Shown one piece after another: positions 8,868-17,318 of a DNA stretch of 64,000 nt. The stretch's first letter is position 1, and the number at the start of each line of letters is the position of its first letter. Position numbers and translations under genes: made by a program. This DNA comes from JAJEAD01 sp964420925 (GTDB lineage Bacteria > Pseudomonadota > Gammaproteobacteria > HK1). Location: NCBI GenBank assembly GCA_964420925.1, contig CAYQVB010000155.1, positions 4,208 to 68,207 of the forward strand. Direction: 5' to 3'. The notes below the pieces were generated by a model. It was not told the DNA's origin, did no database searches, and saw only the letters and a list, made by a program, of their open reading frames with translations.

Positions 8868-10556
8868 TCAATCCACCCGGAGCGCCATGCCGTCACCGTA
8901 GGGAATGTCCGCGGCCCCCGACGCTTCACCACTCTCATCGAATCCGATCGCATGCACCGAGGCGATCTGGTAGCTGTAGGGGCTGCGGTGGAAGCGATAG
9001 CCGGCGGATTCCAGCTCCCGGTAGCGGTAACGCGGTATCCGCGCCGTCACCAGGATGGTGTCGCTCGTGGCGGAAAATCGGGGTGCGAGCACCGCCTCCT
9101 GCGGAGTCATGCCGAAGTCGACGAAGTTCACGATCGTCTGCAGCACTCCCATCGCGATCTGCGTGCCTCCGGGGGCGCCCAGCGCGAGCAGGGGCCGGCC
9201 CCGGTCGAAGAGGATCGTGGGGCACATCGAGCTGAAGCGTGACTTCCCCGGCTCGATGGAGCCCGTGCGGCCCGGCCGGGGATCGAACACCGCCATGCAC
9301 CCGTTGTACATGAACCCGAGTCCCGGAGTAATCACCCCCGACATCATCCCCAAGGAATGCGTCATGGTGACGATGGCGCCCTGCCGGTCGACCACGCAGA
9401 GATGGGTGGTCCCGGACGACTCGGGCAGCGCGAGCCTCTCCACGTGCCTCCTGCCGCCCTCCGAGATGAACGCCGCCTGTTCGGCCGCGTAGCCCTTGTC
9501 GGTAAGTCGGTCGAGAGGAACCTCCATGAATCGAGGATCGCCTACATGCGCGTCCTTGTCCGCGGTGGCGATCTTCATCACCTCGGCAAGGGTGCGGATG
9601 TACTCGGGAGAGTTGTGCCCCATGCCTCTGAGATCGAAACACTCGAGCATGTTGAGCATTTCGATCAGCATCACGCCGCCGCCCGGCGGCCGGTTGGTCG
9701 CGATGTCCAGGCCCCGGTACCTGCCCCACAGGGGCGTCGTGGTCTCGGTGCGGTACGCAGTCAAATCCTGCTTGCGCAGAAGCCCGCCGTTGGCCCGCAT
9801 GTCCTCGTCGATCCGGTCCGCGACGTCTCCCCGATAGAAGGCATCCGGGCCTCCGGCGGCCACCAGCTCATAAGTCTCCGCCAGGTCCGGATTCCGCACC
9901 GTCTGTCCGACCGACAGAGGTTCGCCGCGTTCGTCGCAGTAGATGCGACGACCGTAATCGCTGAAGGCGAGGCGTTCGCTGACCTTCACCCGTCCCGGCA
10001 CATTGTCCACGCTGCGGGTCCAGTAACCGTGCACTCCCGGCGTCACCACAAATCCTTCCCCGGCGATACGGATTGCGGGTGCAATTACGTCCTGCCAACC
10101 GAGCGACGCATAACGCGCGTGCACTTCACCGAGCGCCTTGAGCGTGCCCGGGGTGGTGATGGACTGGTAGCCGAGGTCGTTCACCGCCCCTTCGAGCACG
10201 AAGCCGAAGCCGTCGTCGGTCTCACCCAGAATCCGGTCCTGCCACATCGCCGGCGTGGCGGCGGCGGGAACCCGACCGTGAAAGTCCACAATCTCGTGCA
10301 CCCCGCGCTCCGGCAGGTAGAGCTGCATGCTGCCGAAGCCCGCGACGCCGCACATGAGCGGGTCGACCACCGTCTGCACGAAGGCGCAGGCGAGGGCGGC
10401 ATCCACCGCGTTGCCCCCCGCCCGCAGCACTTCCGCCCCGGCTTCCACCGCATCGGGCTGCAAGCTGACGATCATTGCACCTGGCACGCTTTCTCCCGGA
10501 ACTCGGGCGCGGCTACCCGACGCACGCAATGTACGTGCCGCGGGCATATCGGTCAC
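8868..10556 (-). CDS. Gamma-glutamyltransferase (Ntn-hydrolase)
   Basis: A 562-residue gamma-glutamyltransferase family protein. Family members are made as a proenzyme and cut themselves before a threonine nucleophile. Here that is Thr383 in SGTTHL. The glycine-rich GAPGGTQI segment that helps form the active site is present in the small subunit. The N-terminus has the usual AGGNAVDAALA segment. No signal peptide is visible, so it is probably cytoplasmic, as in catabolic clusters. It is the first gene of the minus-strand run with MmgE/PrpD, CapA and Ldh_2 genes. The start is a GTG with a short GGA upstream; an ATG three codons later is equally possible. Confidence 0.88.
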   Translation of the reverse strand: MTDMPAARTLRASGSRARVPGESVPGAMIVSLQPDAVEAGAEVLRAGGNAVDAALACAFVQTVVDPLMCGVAGFGSMQLYLPERGVHEIVDFHGRVPAAATPAMWQDRILGETDDGFGFVLEGAVNDLGYQSITTPGTLKALGEVHARYASLGWQDVIAPAIRIAGEGFVVTPGVHGYWTRSVDNVPGRVKVSERLAFSDYGRRIYCDERGEPLSVGQTVRNPDLAETYELVAAGGPDAFYRGDVADRIDEDMRANGGLLRKQDLTAYRTETTTPLWGRYRGLDIATNRPPGGGVMLIEMLNMLECFDLRGMGHNSPEYIRTLAEVMKIATADKDAHVGDPRFMEVPLDRLTDKGYAAEQAAFISEGGRRHVERLALPESSGTTHLCVVDRQGAIVTMTHSLGMMSGVITPGLGFMYNGCMAVFDPRPGRTGSIEPGKSRFSSMCPTILFDRGRPLLALGAPGGTQIAMGVLQTIVNFVDFGMTPQEAVLAPRFSATSDTILVTARIPRYRYRELESAGYRFHRSPYSYQIASVHAIGFDESGEASGAADIPYGDGMALRVD

Positions 10557-10650
10557 GCGTTCCGTCGCCGCCCCCGAACGTCATCGAGCGCCATGCCCCC
10601 GGATGATATTCTGCCTCGAGGATTGGGTCCGGCAGGGAGAGTCGCTGACG

Positions 10651-12258
10651 GTGGGAAAGACAGTAACTTGCGGAGAGGCACTGGTCCGCCTGCTGGCGGA
10701 GTACGACGTGGACACCGTGTTCGGCATTCCCGGCGTGCACACGCTGGACGTCTACCGGGGCATCGCGAACAGCAACCTGCGCCACGTCCAGCCGAGAAGC
10801 GAGCAGGGAGCGGGCTTCATGGCGGACGGCTACGCGCGGGTGAGCGGCCGGCCGGGAGTCTGCACCCTGATCACCGGCCCCGGAGTCACCAACGCCTCGA
10901 CGCCGATGGGACAGGCCTACGCCGACTCCATTCCGGTGCTCGTGGTCTCGAGCGCGAACGCGACCCGAACGCTCGGAAAGGGCTGGGGATGCCTGCACGA
11001 GATCCCCAGTCAGGAGGCGGTGACCAGGCCGTTGACCGCGCTCAGCGCCACCGCGCTCTCCCCCGAAGACGTGCCCGAGCTGGTCGGACAGGCATTCTCG
11101 ATATTCGCCTCGTCCCGCCCCCGGCCGGTGCATATCTCCGTGCCCATCGACGTGCTCGCCATGCCGGCTGCCGGAGACTGGAGCGCACGGAACGTCGCGC
11201 AGCACGGCGCACCCGACCCGGCCTCGATCGAGGCCGCCGCGAAAGCGCTGTGCCGGTCCGAGCGGCCCTTGATCATGATCGGCGGCGGAGCGGTGGAAAC
11301 CCGTGCGGGCAGCGCCGCGGAGCTCGCCGAGCTCGTCGGCGCCGGAATCGTTCCGAGCAACGCCGGCAAGGGCATCGTGCCCGACTCCCACCCCCTCAAC
11401 CTCGGCACCAGCATGGTGAAAGAGGCGACCCAGGCCTTTGCCGCCGAGTGCGACGTGGTGCTCGCGATCGGCACCGAGCTCGCGGAGACGGACAGCTACA
11501 TCGATCGGCTGCCGATCCACGGAACGCTCATCCGGGTGGACATCGACGCCTCGAAGATCAACGACCTCTATCCCGCGGACATCGGCATCGTGGCCGACGC
11601 CGGGCAGAGCCTCGAGGCACTGCTCAGCGCCGTGAAGAAGCTGGGCCCCCGCCCCCGCGAAGACGCCGCGGAGCGGGTCGCGGCAGCGAGGCGTCAGCGC
11701 CATTCGAAGCTCACTCCCCTCGAACGGATACACCAGTCGATGTGGGACGCGGTGCGTGCGGCTCTTCCCGAAGATGCGGCGATCTTCGCCGACATGACAC
11801 AGCTCGCCTACTCGGGCTGCTTCGCCATGCCGGTGGAGCAGCCGCGCACGTGGTTCCATGCGGCGGGTTACTGCACTCTGGGCTGCGCCCTGCCGATGGC
11901 CGTCGGCGCCAAGGTCGCGGCCCCGGATCGCGCGGTGGCGGCAATCGCCGGAGACGGCGGCTTCATGTTCACGGTGGGCGAGCTCGCGGCGGCCGCAGAG
12001 CTTCGCCAGTCGCTTCCGATCATCGTCTGGAACAACGACGGATACGCGCAGATCCGCGACGGCATGACGCGACGAGGCATCCCCCCGGTCGGGGTCGACT
12101 CCCTGAACCCCGATTTCCCGCTCCTCGCCCACGCCTTCGGCTGTGAAGGCATTCGCCCCGGCAGCCTCGAGGAAGTCAGCGATTCCATCGAGCGCGCCCT
12201 CCGCACCCCACGCCCGACCTTGATCGAAGTGCACCAGGACGCGGAGTGGCTCGCATGA
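10651..12258 (+). CDS. ThDP-dependent decarboxylase, AruI-like (5-guanidino-2-oxopentanoate decarboxylase)
   Basis: A 535-residue thiamine-diphosphate enzyme of the acetolactate synthase/pyruvate decarboxylase superfamily. The N-terminal PYR domain starts at TCGEALVRLL and has the cofactor-activating glutamate at about 51 (RSEQGA). The C-terminal domain has the GDGG...NND magnesium/ThDP motif at about 434-461. The opening segment DVDTVFGIPGVHT resembles AruI, which decarboxylates 2-oxo-5-guanidinopentanoate in the arginine transaminase pathway. That assignment is by recognition and the transaminase is not in this window. The start is a GTG at 10651 with GGGAGAG about 8 bases upstream; an ATG at 10603 has no good site. 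It diverges from the gamma-glutamyltransferase gene. Confidence 0.75.
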   Translation: MGKTVTCGEALVRLLAEYDVDTVFGIPGVHTLDVYRGIANSNLRHVQPRSEQGAGFMADGYARVSGRPGVCTLITGPGVTNASTPMGQAYADSIPVLVVSSANATRTLGKGWGCLHEIPSQEAVTRPLTALSATALSPEDVPELVGQAFSIFASSRPRPVHISVPIDVLAMPAAGDWSARNVAQHGAPDPASIEAAAKALCRSERPLIMIGGGAVETRAGSAAELAELVGAGIVPSNAGKGIVPDSHPLNLGTSMVKEATQAFAAECDVVLAIGTELAETDSYIDRLPIHGTLIRVDIDASKINDLYPADIGIVADAGQSLEALLSAVKKLGPRPREDAAERVAAARRQRHSKLTPLERIHQSMWDAVRAALPEDAAIFADMTQLAYSGCFAMPVEQPRTWFHAAGYCTLGCALPMAVGAKVAAPDRAVAAIAGDGGFMFTVGELAAAAELRQSLPIIVWNNDGYAQIRDGMTRRGIPPVGVDSLNPDFPLLAHAFGCEGIRPGSLEEVSDSIERALRTPRPTLIEVHQDAEWLA

Positions 12259-12364
12259 TCGCCTCTCCCCGAGCATTCCAGTTTCGCGACCCGCATTGAC
12301 ACGGCATCCATGCGCTTCGCCAGCACCGCGTATCTTCACCAGGGCGACAGAGAGAGGGCCGACC

Positions 12365-13405
12365 ATGCAGCGTGAGCATCTTCGAGGCAAGGTGCAGACG
12401 GTTCGCGGTCCGATCGATCCGGACTCCCTCGGGCCCACTCTGATGCACGAGCACCTCGTCTGCGATATCCGCCCTCCCAGCCTGAAGACCTGCGACTGCG
12501 ACTGGGGGCCGGTCACGCTCGAGAACGTGTGGGCCATCAACTACGGGGAGATCGAGTATGCACCGAGCTACGTGCTCGACATGCCCGAAGTGATGGTCGA
12601 GGAGGTGAAGGCGATGCGCGAGGCCGGCGGCAGCGCCATCGTCGAGCTCTCGAACGGGGGCTTGAGCCCCGCGCCGGAACGGCTCCGCGAGATCTCCGAG
12701 CGCACCGGGGTGCACGTGGTGATGGGCTGCGGGCACTACGTCGAAGAACACCAGGACCCCGCCAACCACGAACGGAACGTCGAGGACTTCGCGGCGGAGA
12801 TCACCGCTCAGGTGCTCAAGGGCGCGTGGGGCACCGACATCCGGGCCGGCATCATCGGCGAGATCGGCTGCCAGTCACCGTGGACCGAGCTCGAGAAGCG
12901 GGTGATGCGGGGCGCGATTCTCGCGCAGGGAGAGACGGGCGCCGCCATCAACGTCCACCCGGGCCGCCACCCCGACCAACCCCAGGAGGTCGCGGACTTC
13001 GCCGCCGCCGAGGGCGGCGATACCGCCCGCACCGTCATCAGCCATATCGACCGCACCGTCTTCGACGACGAGCGCCTGCTGCGCCTCGCCGACAGCGGCT
13101 GCGTGCTGGAGTTCGACCTCTTCGGCCACGAGACCAGCTACTACGCCTTCGACCTTTCCGTGGACATGCCGAACGATGCGCTGCGACTGCGGCTCATCCG
13201 CACCCTCATCGACCACGGCCACCTCGACCGAGTGCTCATCTCCCACGACATCTGCGCGCTCACCCGGCTCACCCGATTCGGCGGGCACGGCTACGGCCAC
13301 ATCTTCCGCAACGTGCTCCCCATCATGCGGCGGCGAGGTTTCACCGAGACCGAGATCGATGCGATCCTCATCGACAACCCGCGCCGACTGCTCACCATCG
13401 TGTAG
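12365..13405 (+). CDS. Phosphotriesterase-family metal-dependent hydrolase
   Basis: A 346-residue amidohydrolase-fold protein of the phosphotriesterase family. The first metal-binding motif HEH is at 28-30, ISH and SHD motifs follow, and GEIG is at about 164-167. The bridging ligand appears to be the glutamate of GEIG, as in the E. coli phosphotriesterase homology protein, and not the carboxylated lysine of true phosphotriesterase. Family members cleave lactones, carboxylesters or phosphate esters. The ATG has GAGAGAGGG upstream. It follows the AruI-like gene by about 100 bases and may act in the same pathway; the substrate is not known. Confidence 0.78.
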   Translation: MQREHLRGKVQTVRGPIDPDSLGPTLMHEHLVCDIRPPSLKTCDCDWGPVTLENVWAINYGEIEYAPSYVLDMPEVMVEEVKAMREAGGSAIVELSNGGLSPAPERLREISERTGVHVVMGCGHYVEEHQDPANHERNVEDFAAEITAQVLKGAWGTDIRAGIIGEIGCQSPWTELEKRVMRGAILAQGETGAAINVHPGRHPDQPQEVADFAAAEGGDTARTVISHIDRTVFDDERLLRLADSGCVLEFDLFGHETSYYAFDLSVDMPNDALRLRLIRTLIDHGHLDRVLISHDICALTRLTRFGGHGYGHIFRNVLPIMRRRGFTETEIDAILIDNPRRLLTIV

Positions 13406-13436
13406 GACAGTTCTCCAGTGCACCTTGGAATTGAGA

Positions 13437-13448
13437 CCGTGATCACGG
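13437..13448. promoter_or_regulatory. Perfect 12-bp palindrome upstream of the NUDIX gene
   Basis: CCGTGATCACGG is self-complementary and lies in the short intergenic space 32 bases after the phosphotriesterase-family gene and 70 bases before the NUDIX gene. It could be a regulator-binding site. One palindrome of this size can also occur by chance. Confidence 0.25.
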
Positions 13449-13517
13449 CTTGAATCGCCCCGAGCGCAATGATTCTGCACACCGGCTGTTCACGACAGCA
13501 GCGGGAATTGCCAGGCA

Positions 13518-14006
13518 ATGAACAGATATAGTGTCGGTGTCTTCGCCTCCGCCTTTGACGCGAAGAACCGTATTCTGTGCGTGAGGCAGGCGTACGGCTC
13601 CAGGAGATGGACAACACCCGGAGGAACGCTCGAACAGAACGAATGTCCATTGGCTGGAGTACTGCGGGAATTGCGAGAGGAAACGGGCTTCGAGGGCACG
13701 GTCGAAAATTTCATTGGGACGTACGTACATCTCTACAAAGAACCGAACGATGTTGTTCTCTCGTACCGAATTCGCCTGGGCTCCAGGAATTCCTGGAAGC
13801 CGAATGCGGAGATCGAAGAAATCGGATTCTTTTCCTTCGATTCACTGCCTGAGAACATCGCTTTCAATACCCAAATCCGCATAGAAGATGCATTCTCTCG
13901 ACGTTCAGGACTTACTCGCAGCTTCATTACGAAGGATTCGCTCCTGTCTCCCGCTCATTGCTCACCGGAAGATTGGGTGCCAAGGGAGAAGGGACACGAG
14001 ATCTGA
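13518..14006 (+). CDS. NUDIX hydrolase
   Basis: A 162-residue protein with a complete NUDIX box at residues 36-58: G, five residues, E, seven residues, RE, L, REETGF. The box binds divalent metal and hydrolyses a nucleoside diphosphate linked to another moiety. The family covers many substrates, from oxidised nucleotides to NADH and ADP-ribose, and the substrate cannot be chosen from sequence. Third-position base use looks less GC-biased than in the neighbours (many AAT, ATT, GAA codons), which hints at acquisition by transfer. The start at 13518 gives the expected first beta strand, but no strong ribosome-binding site is seen. Confidence 0.8.
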   Translation: MNRYSVGVFASAFDAKNRILCVRQAYGSRRWTTPGGTLEQNECPLAGVLRELREETGFEGTVENFIGTYVHLYKEPNDVVLSYRIRLGSRNSWKPNAEIEEIGFFSFDSLPENIAFNTQIRIEDAFSRRSGLTRSFITKDSLLSPAHCSPEDWVPREKGHEI

Positions 14007-14105
14007 CCGCGCGGGAGGTCCGCCGTGAAGACGATTCATTGCGATCTGACGCCTCCTGGCTCAAGGAAGATTCCCGTTTACCCAAGCCGATAGTCAGGCT
14101 GCTTC

Positions 14106-14894
14106 ATGGACTCCAGACAAATGTCTTCAGTACAAATCGGAAAACGACGCGTGCACTACGCGTTGCCGCCGGGAGCCGATGTGGCGAAACCACGCGGCCA
14201 GCTCGTGCTCCTGGTGCACGGTGCCTGCGACAGCTCGACCTATTGGCAGCACGTCTATAAGCACCTCCAAGTCAATCACACTCCGATCGCGATCGATTTG
14301 CCCGGCCACGGAAACTCTGAGGGCCCGGTCCTTCGAGGCGCAGGGGAACACTTGGCTTTCCTTGCCGAGCTCGCCGATGCCCTCGGTATGCCACCCTTCG
14401 TCTTCTGCGGACATTCCATGGGCGGGTCGATGGCGGTCGAGTTTGCACTGAACCACCCCCATCGACTCTCGGGTCTCGTGCCAGTGGGCTCTTCGCCGGA
14501 CTGGGTAATCGAACAGGCGGACATCGACGCCTGGGACCGCGATCCTGACGCGACATATCGCGACAACCTCACGTATCTCTTCGCGAAGGAAACCCCACAG
14601 GAAGTATGGGACGCCTACGACGAGCAGATTCGCGCCATTCCCGCCGCGGTGTGCAAGGCAGACTTCGAGACTTGCCGAACCTTCGACCTGTCGAGCCGGC
14701 TCGGAGAGCTAAGGGTGCCGACCGCGATTGTGACTGGAGATCAGGAGACCTGGATCGAGGGCTCGAGGAGACTGCACGAGGGCATCGCGGGATCGCGCTT
14801 CGAAGTCGTACCGACCGCCGGCCACGCCATCGCGCTCGAACGCCCCGAGGCCCTGAACGCGGTGCTGGACCGCTTCCTCGCGTCACTCGCCTGA
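14106..14894 (+). CDS. Alpha/beta hydrolase
   Basis: A 262-residue alpha/beta hydrolase. The oxyanion-hole segment is LLVHGACDSS (about 35-44), the nucleophile elbow GHSMGG has Ser104, the acid residue is likely the aspartate of VTGDQE (about 213), and the catalytic histidine is in TAGHAIALE (about 240). It has no signal peptide. It is followed 13 bases later by a sulfatase gene with a strong ribosome-binding site, so the two are probably cotranscribed and act on the same compound, for example an esterified sulfate. The second ATG at 14121 is an alternative start. Confidence 0.8.
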   Translation: MDSRQMSSVQIGKRRVHYALPPGADVAKPRGQLVLLVHGACDSSTYWQHVYKHLQVNHTPIAIDLPGHGNSEGPVLRGAGEHLAFLAELADALGMPPFVFCGHSMGGSMAVEFALNHPHRLSGLVPVGSSPDWVIEQADIDAWDRDPDATYRDNLTYLFAKETPQEVWDAYDEQIRAIPAAVCKADFETCRTFDLSSRLGELRVPTAIVTGDQETWIEGSRRLHEGIAGSRFEVVPTAGHAIALERPEALNAVLDRFLASLA

Positions 14895-14907
14895 AAGGAG
14901 GAAAACC

Positions 14908-16452
14908 GTGGCCACAGGTCAACCGAACATCGTCATCATCATGGCCGACTTCATGAGCGCTTTAGCCTTGCCCATGTACGGCAACACCACGATCAAAGCT
15001 CCGCACATGCGGCGGCTCGGAGAGGAAGGAGTCGTCTTCGAGAACGCCTATTGCAATGCCCCGCTCTGCGCGCCGTCTCGCGCGTCCCTGCTGACCGGCC
15101 TCCTGCCTTCAAAGGTGGGCGTCTACGACAACGGCAGCGAGCTGCCGGCCAGCATTCCCACGTTTGCCCACTATTTGCGCCTCGCGGGCTACCGGACGAT
15201 TCTCTCCGGCAAGATGCATTTCGTGGGACCCGACCAGCTCCACGGGTTCGAGGAACGCCTGACGAGCGACGTGGTGCCCTCGGACTTCGGGTGGAGTCCG
15301 CAACCCGGTGGGGCACCCTGGTCCTACGGCCGGGGTGATGATGACGAGTTTCCCGACTATCCGAATCTCGATGAGGTGATCGCCGCAGGCCCCTGCATCC
15401 GAAGCCTCGGCATCGACTACGACGACGAGGTCACCTTCACCTCGGTCAACAAGATCTACCAGATGGCTCGGGAAGAGGCCGATCAGCCATTCCTCATGAC
15501 CGTATCCTTCATCCAGCCTCATCCGCCCTTCGCGTCGCCGGCGGAGTACTGGAATCGCTACGACGACGGCGATATTCCCATGCCGAGCGTAGCGCCGATC
15601 CCGGTCGACGAGTACGACCCGGTGAGCCGACATCTCTACGAGTTCAGCGCCATGGGGCGAACGGACTTGAGCGACGACCACGTTCGCCGTGCCCGTCATG
15701 CCTACTTCGCAATGCTCAGCCACATCGATGACCGGGTCGGGCAGATCCTCGCTGCCCTCGAGGCAACCCGCTTCGCCCCGAACACCGTCGTGGTGATTAG
15801 CGCCGATCACGGCAACATGCTGGGAGAACGCGGACTCTGGGGCCTGCGCACCTTCTTCGAGTGGGCGGAGCGGGTGCCCCTCGTGTTCCACTGCCCCGAC
15901 GCGTTTGCGGCCGCACGGGTGAATACCCCGGTCTCGCTCGTCGATCTGCTGCCGACGCTGGTGGACCTCGCGGGCGGCGAGGCGGACAGCCTCCCGAATC
16001 CTGTCGATGGCAGGAGCCTCACGGGACACCTGTGTGGGCGAGGCGATTCCCAAGAACACGACGTGCTCGCCGAGTACTGCGGAGAGGGCGTGCCGGCCCC
16101 GTGGCTAATGATAAGGCGCGGTCGCTACAAGCTCGTTCACTGCGAGCAGTCGGCGCCCCTGCTCTTCGATCTCTACGAGGGTCCCGATGAGCGCGTCGAT
16201 CTGGCACAGGATCCCGCCCACGCCACGATGCGGGACGCATTGCAGCAGGAAATCCTCGAGCAATGGGACGCGGCGAGCCTGCCGGCGCTCATTGCCGAGA
16301 GCGTTCAGCGCCGCGCCACGATCTTCGAAGCGAACAGTCGTGGCCGGCCCCCGGTATGGGACCATGCGGTCGACAACGACCCCTACCGTTCCTGGCAGCG
16401 CAGCTACCGGGAAGCGTGGCAGAAGACGGAGGAACGCGCGCTGCTTCGTTAG
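14908..16452 (+). CDS. Sulfatase, choline-sulfatase-like
   Basis: A 514-residue type I sulfatase. The CAPSR motif with the cysteine that is converted to formylglycine is at residues 54-58, metal-binding aspartate 14 is in MADF, and the ISADHGNMLGE metal motif lies further on. The segments GKMHFVGPDQLHGFEERLT and DFGWSP are the ones I know from choline sulfatase (BetC). No signal peptide is visible, as in BetC. Choline sulfatase would release choline and sulfate. No betA or betB is in the window, so another sulfate ester is possible. The start is a GTG preceded by an ideal AAAGGAGGAAAACC. Confidence 0.82.
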   Translation: MATGQPNIVIIMADFMSALALPMYGNTTIKAPHMRRLGEEGVVFENAYCNAPLCAPSRASLLTGLLPSKVGVYDNGSELPASIPTFAHYLRLAGYRTILSGKMHFVGPDQLHGFEERLTSDVVPSDFGWSPQPGGAPWSYGRGDDDEFPDYPNLDEVIAAGPCIRSLGIDYDDEVTFTSVNKIYQMAREEADQPFLMTVSFIQPHPPFASPAEYWNRYDDGDIPMPSVAPIPVDEYDPVSRHLYEFSAMGRTDLSDDHVRRARHAYFAMLSHIDDRVGQILAALEATRFAPNTVVVISADHGNMLGERGLWGLRTFFEWAERVPLVFHCPDAFAAARVNTPVSLVDLLPTLVDLAGGEADSLPNPVDGRSLTGHLCGRGDSQEHDVLAEYCGEGVPAPWLMIRRGRYKLVHCEQSAPLLFDLYEGPDERVDLAQDPAHATMRDALQQEILEQWDAASLPALIAESVQRRATIFEANSRGRPPVWDHAVDNDPYRSWQRSYREAWQKTEERALLR

Positions 16453-16587
16453 CTTTGAACCGGCACCCGGCGCCAGCCGCCCATTCAAGGCTCCTTGCCG
16501 GGACCGTATCCCGAGGTGCGCCGCAGCAGGCGTAGCTGCTCAACTTCTTCGAGCAGATCGAGTGCGAGCGCTGCGCATGCTCTTTGC

Positions 16588-16875
16588 CTACGCGGCGGCA
16601 ATTCGTTCAACATTGATGGTGCTTTCCAAGTGACGAGACCGCGCAAGGTCGAAGGCCAGTTGCATGCCGAGCCACGTTTCGGGGGTGGAGCCGAACGCTT
16701 TCGACAGACGATAGGCCATCTCGATCGAAACCGACGCCTTCTCGTTGACGAGATTGGAAAGCGTCTGTCGCCCGATGCCGAGCCGCCTCGCGCCTTCGGT
16801 GACCGACAGGCCCAATGGCTTCAGGCAGTCCTCGCGAACGATGGCGCCGGGGTGGACGGGGGTGTTCATTGCCAT
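16588..16875 (-). CDS. higA: HigA-family antitoxin
   Basis: A 95-residue XRE-type DNA-binding protein of the HigA antitoxin family. It starts NTPVHPGAIVRED and has the helix-turn-helix at about residues 23-45 (LSVTEGARRLGIGRQTLSNLVN). HigA normally binds and neutralises the HigB mRNA interferase and represses the higBA promoter. AGGAG lies 8 bases before the ATG, inside the end of the toxin gene. The toxin reading frame upstream is broken by a stop codon (16887-17165), so this antitoxin is probably orphaned. It may still act as a repressor. Confidence 0.85.
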   Translation of the reverse strand: MAMNTPVHPGAIVREDCLKPLGLSVTEGARRLGIGRQTLSNLVNEKASVSIEMAYRLSKAFGSTPETWLGMQLAFDLARSRHLESTINVERIAAA

Positions 16876-16886
16876 GGCAGTGGCTC

Positions 16887-17165
16887 CTAGTGGTAGTCCA
16901 AGTAGTCGACATCCACGGCGTTTTCGTCCTCGAACCGAAACGTCACCCGCCAGTTGCCGGAAACCGATACCGCATGGAGTCCCCGCATGCGCCCCTTGAG
17001 GGGATGCAGGCGGAATCCGGGGATATCCATGCCCTCCGGACCGGAACTGCGATCTAGCGCGGTGAGGATCCGCAGGAGCTTCGGGGGGTGTCCGGGGGCA
17101 ACTCTCGACGAGCGGCCTTGCTCATAGAGCTACTTCAGGCCGCGGTGCCGAAATGTCTTGATCAC
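16887..17165 (-). pseudogene. HigB-family toxin with a premature amber codon
   Basis: The minus-strand frame from a GTG at 17165 reads as a complete HigB/RelE-fold mRNA interferase of about 92 codons: VIKTFRHRGLK at the N-terminus, then PPKLLRILTALDRS, FRLHPLKG, the VSGNWRVTFRFED core, and VDYLDYH at the end. Codon 12 is TAG (17130-17132), where HigB proteins usually have a sense codon before LYE. No start codon in a sensible place follows the stop, so full-length toxin should not be made. It ends 11 bases before higA, the normal toxin-first order. I see no sign of amber suppression in the window. Confidence 0.8.
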
Positions 17166-17318
17166 TGGTGGACTGTATGGTGCCTATCGACAGTCGTCAA
17201 TCATGAGGAGAAGTCAACCGAACGATATCGCGGACGACGAGTGGATGGGGAAAAGTATGCGGACGCTGAGCCCGTCTGAATGCGAAACGCGGCAGCGAGT
17301 AGCCCGCCGGCCCGCGCT

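Noticed and set aside
12296..12301. TTGACA before the phosphotriesterase-family gene as a -35 element
   Set aside because: No -10 element lies at 16-18 bases downstream.
17130..17132. Amber codon in the HigB frame as possible pyrrolysine
   Set aside because: There is no pyrrolysine machinery in the window and the MttB-family protein here has no in-frame TAG. A plain nonsense mutation is simpler.
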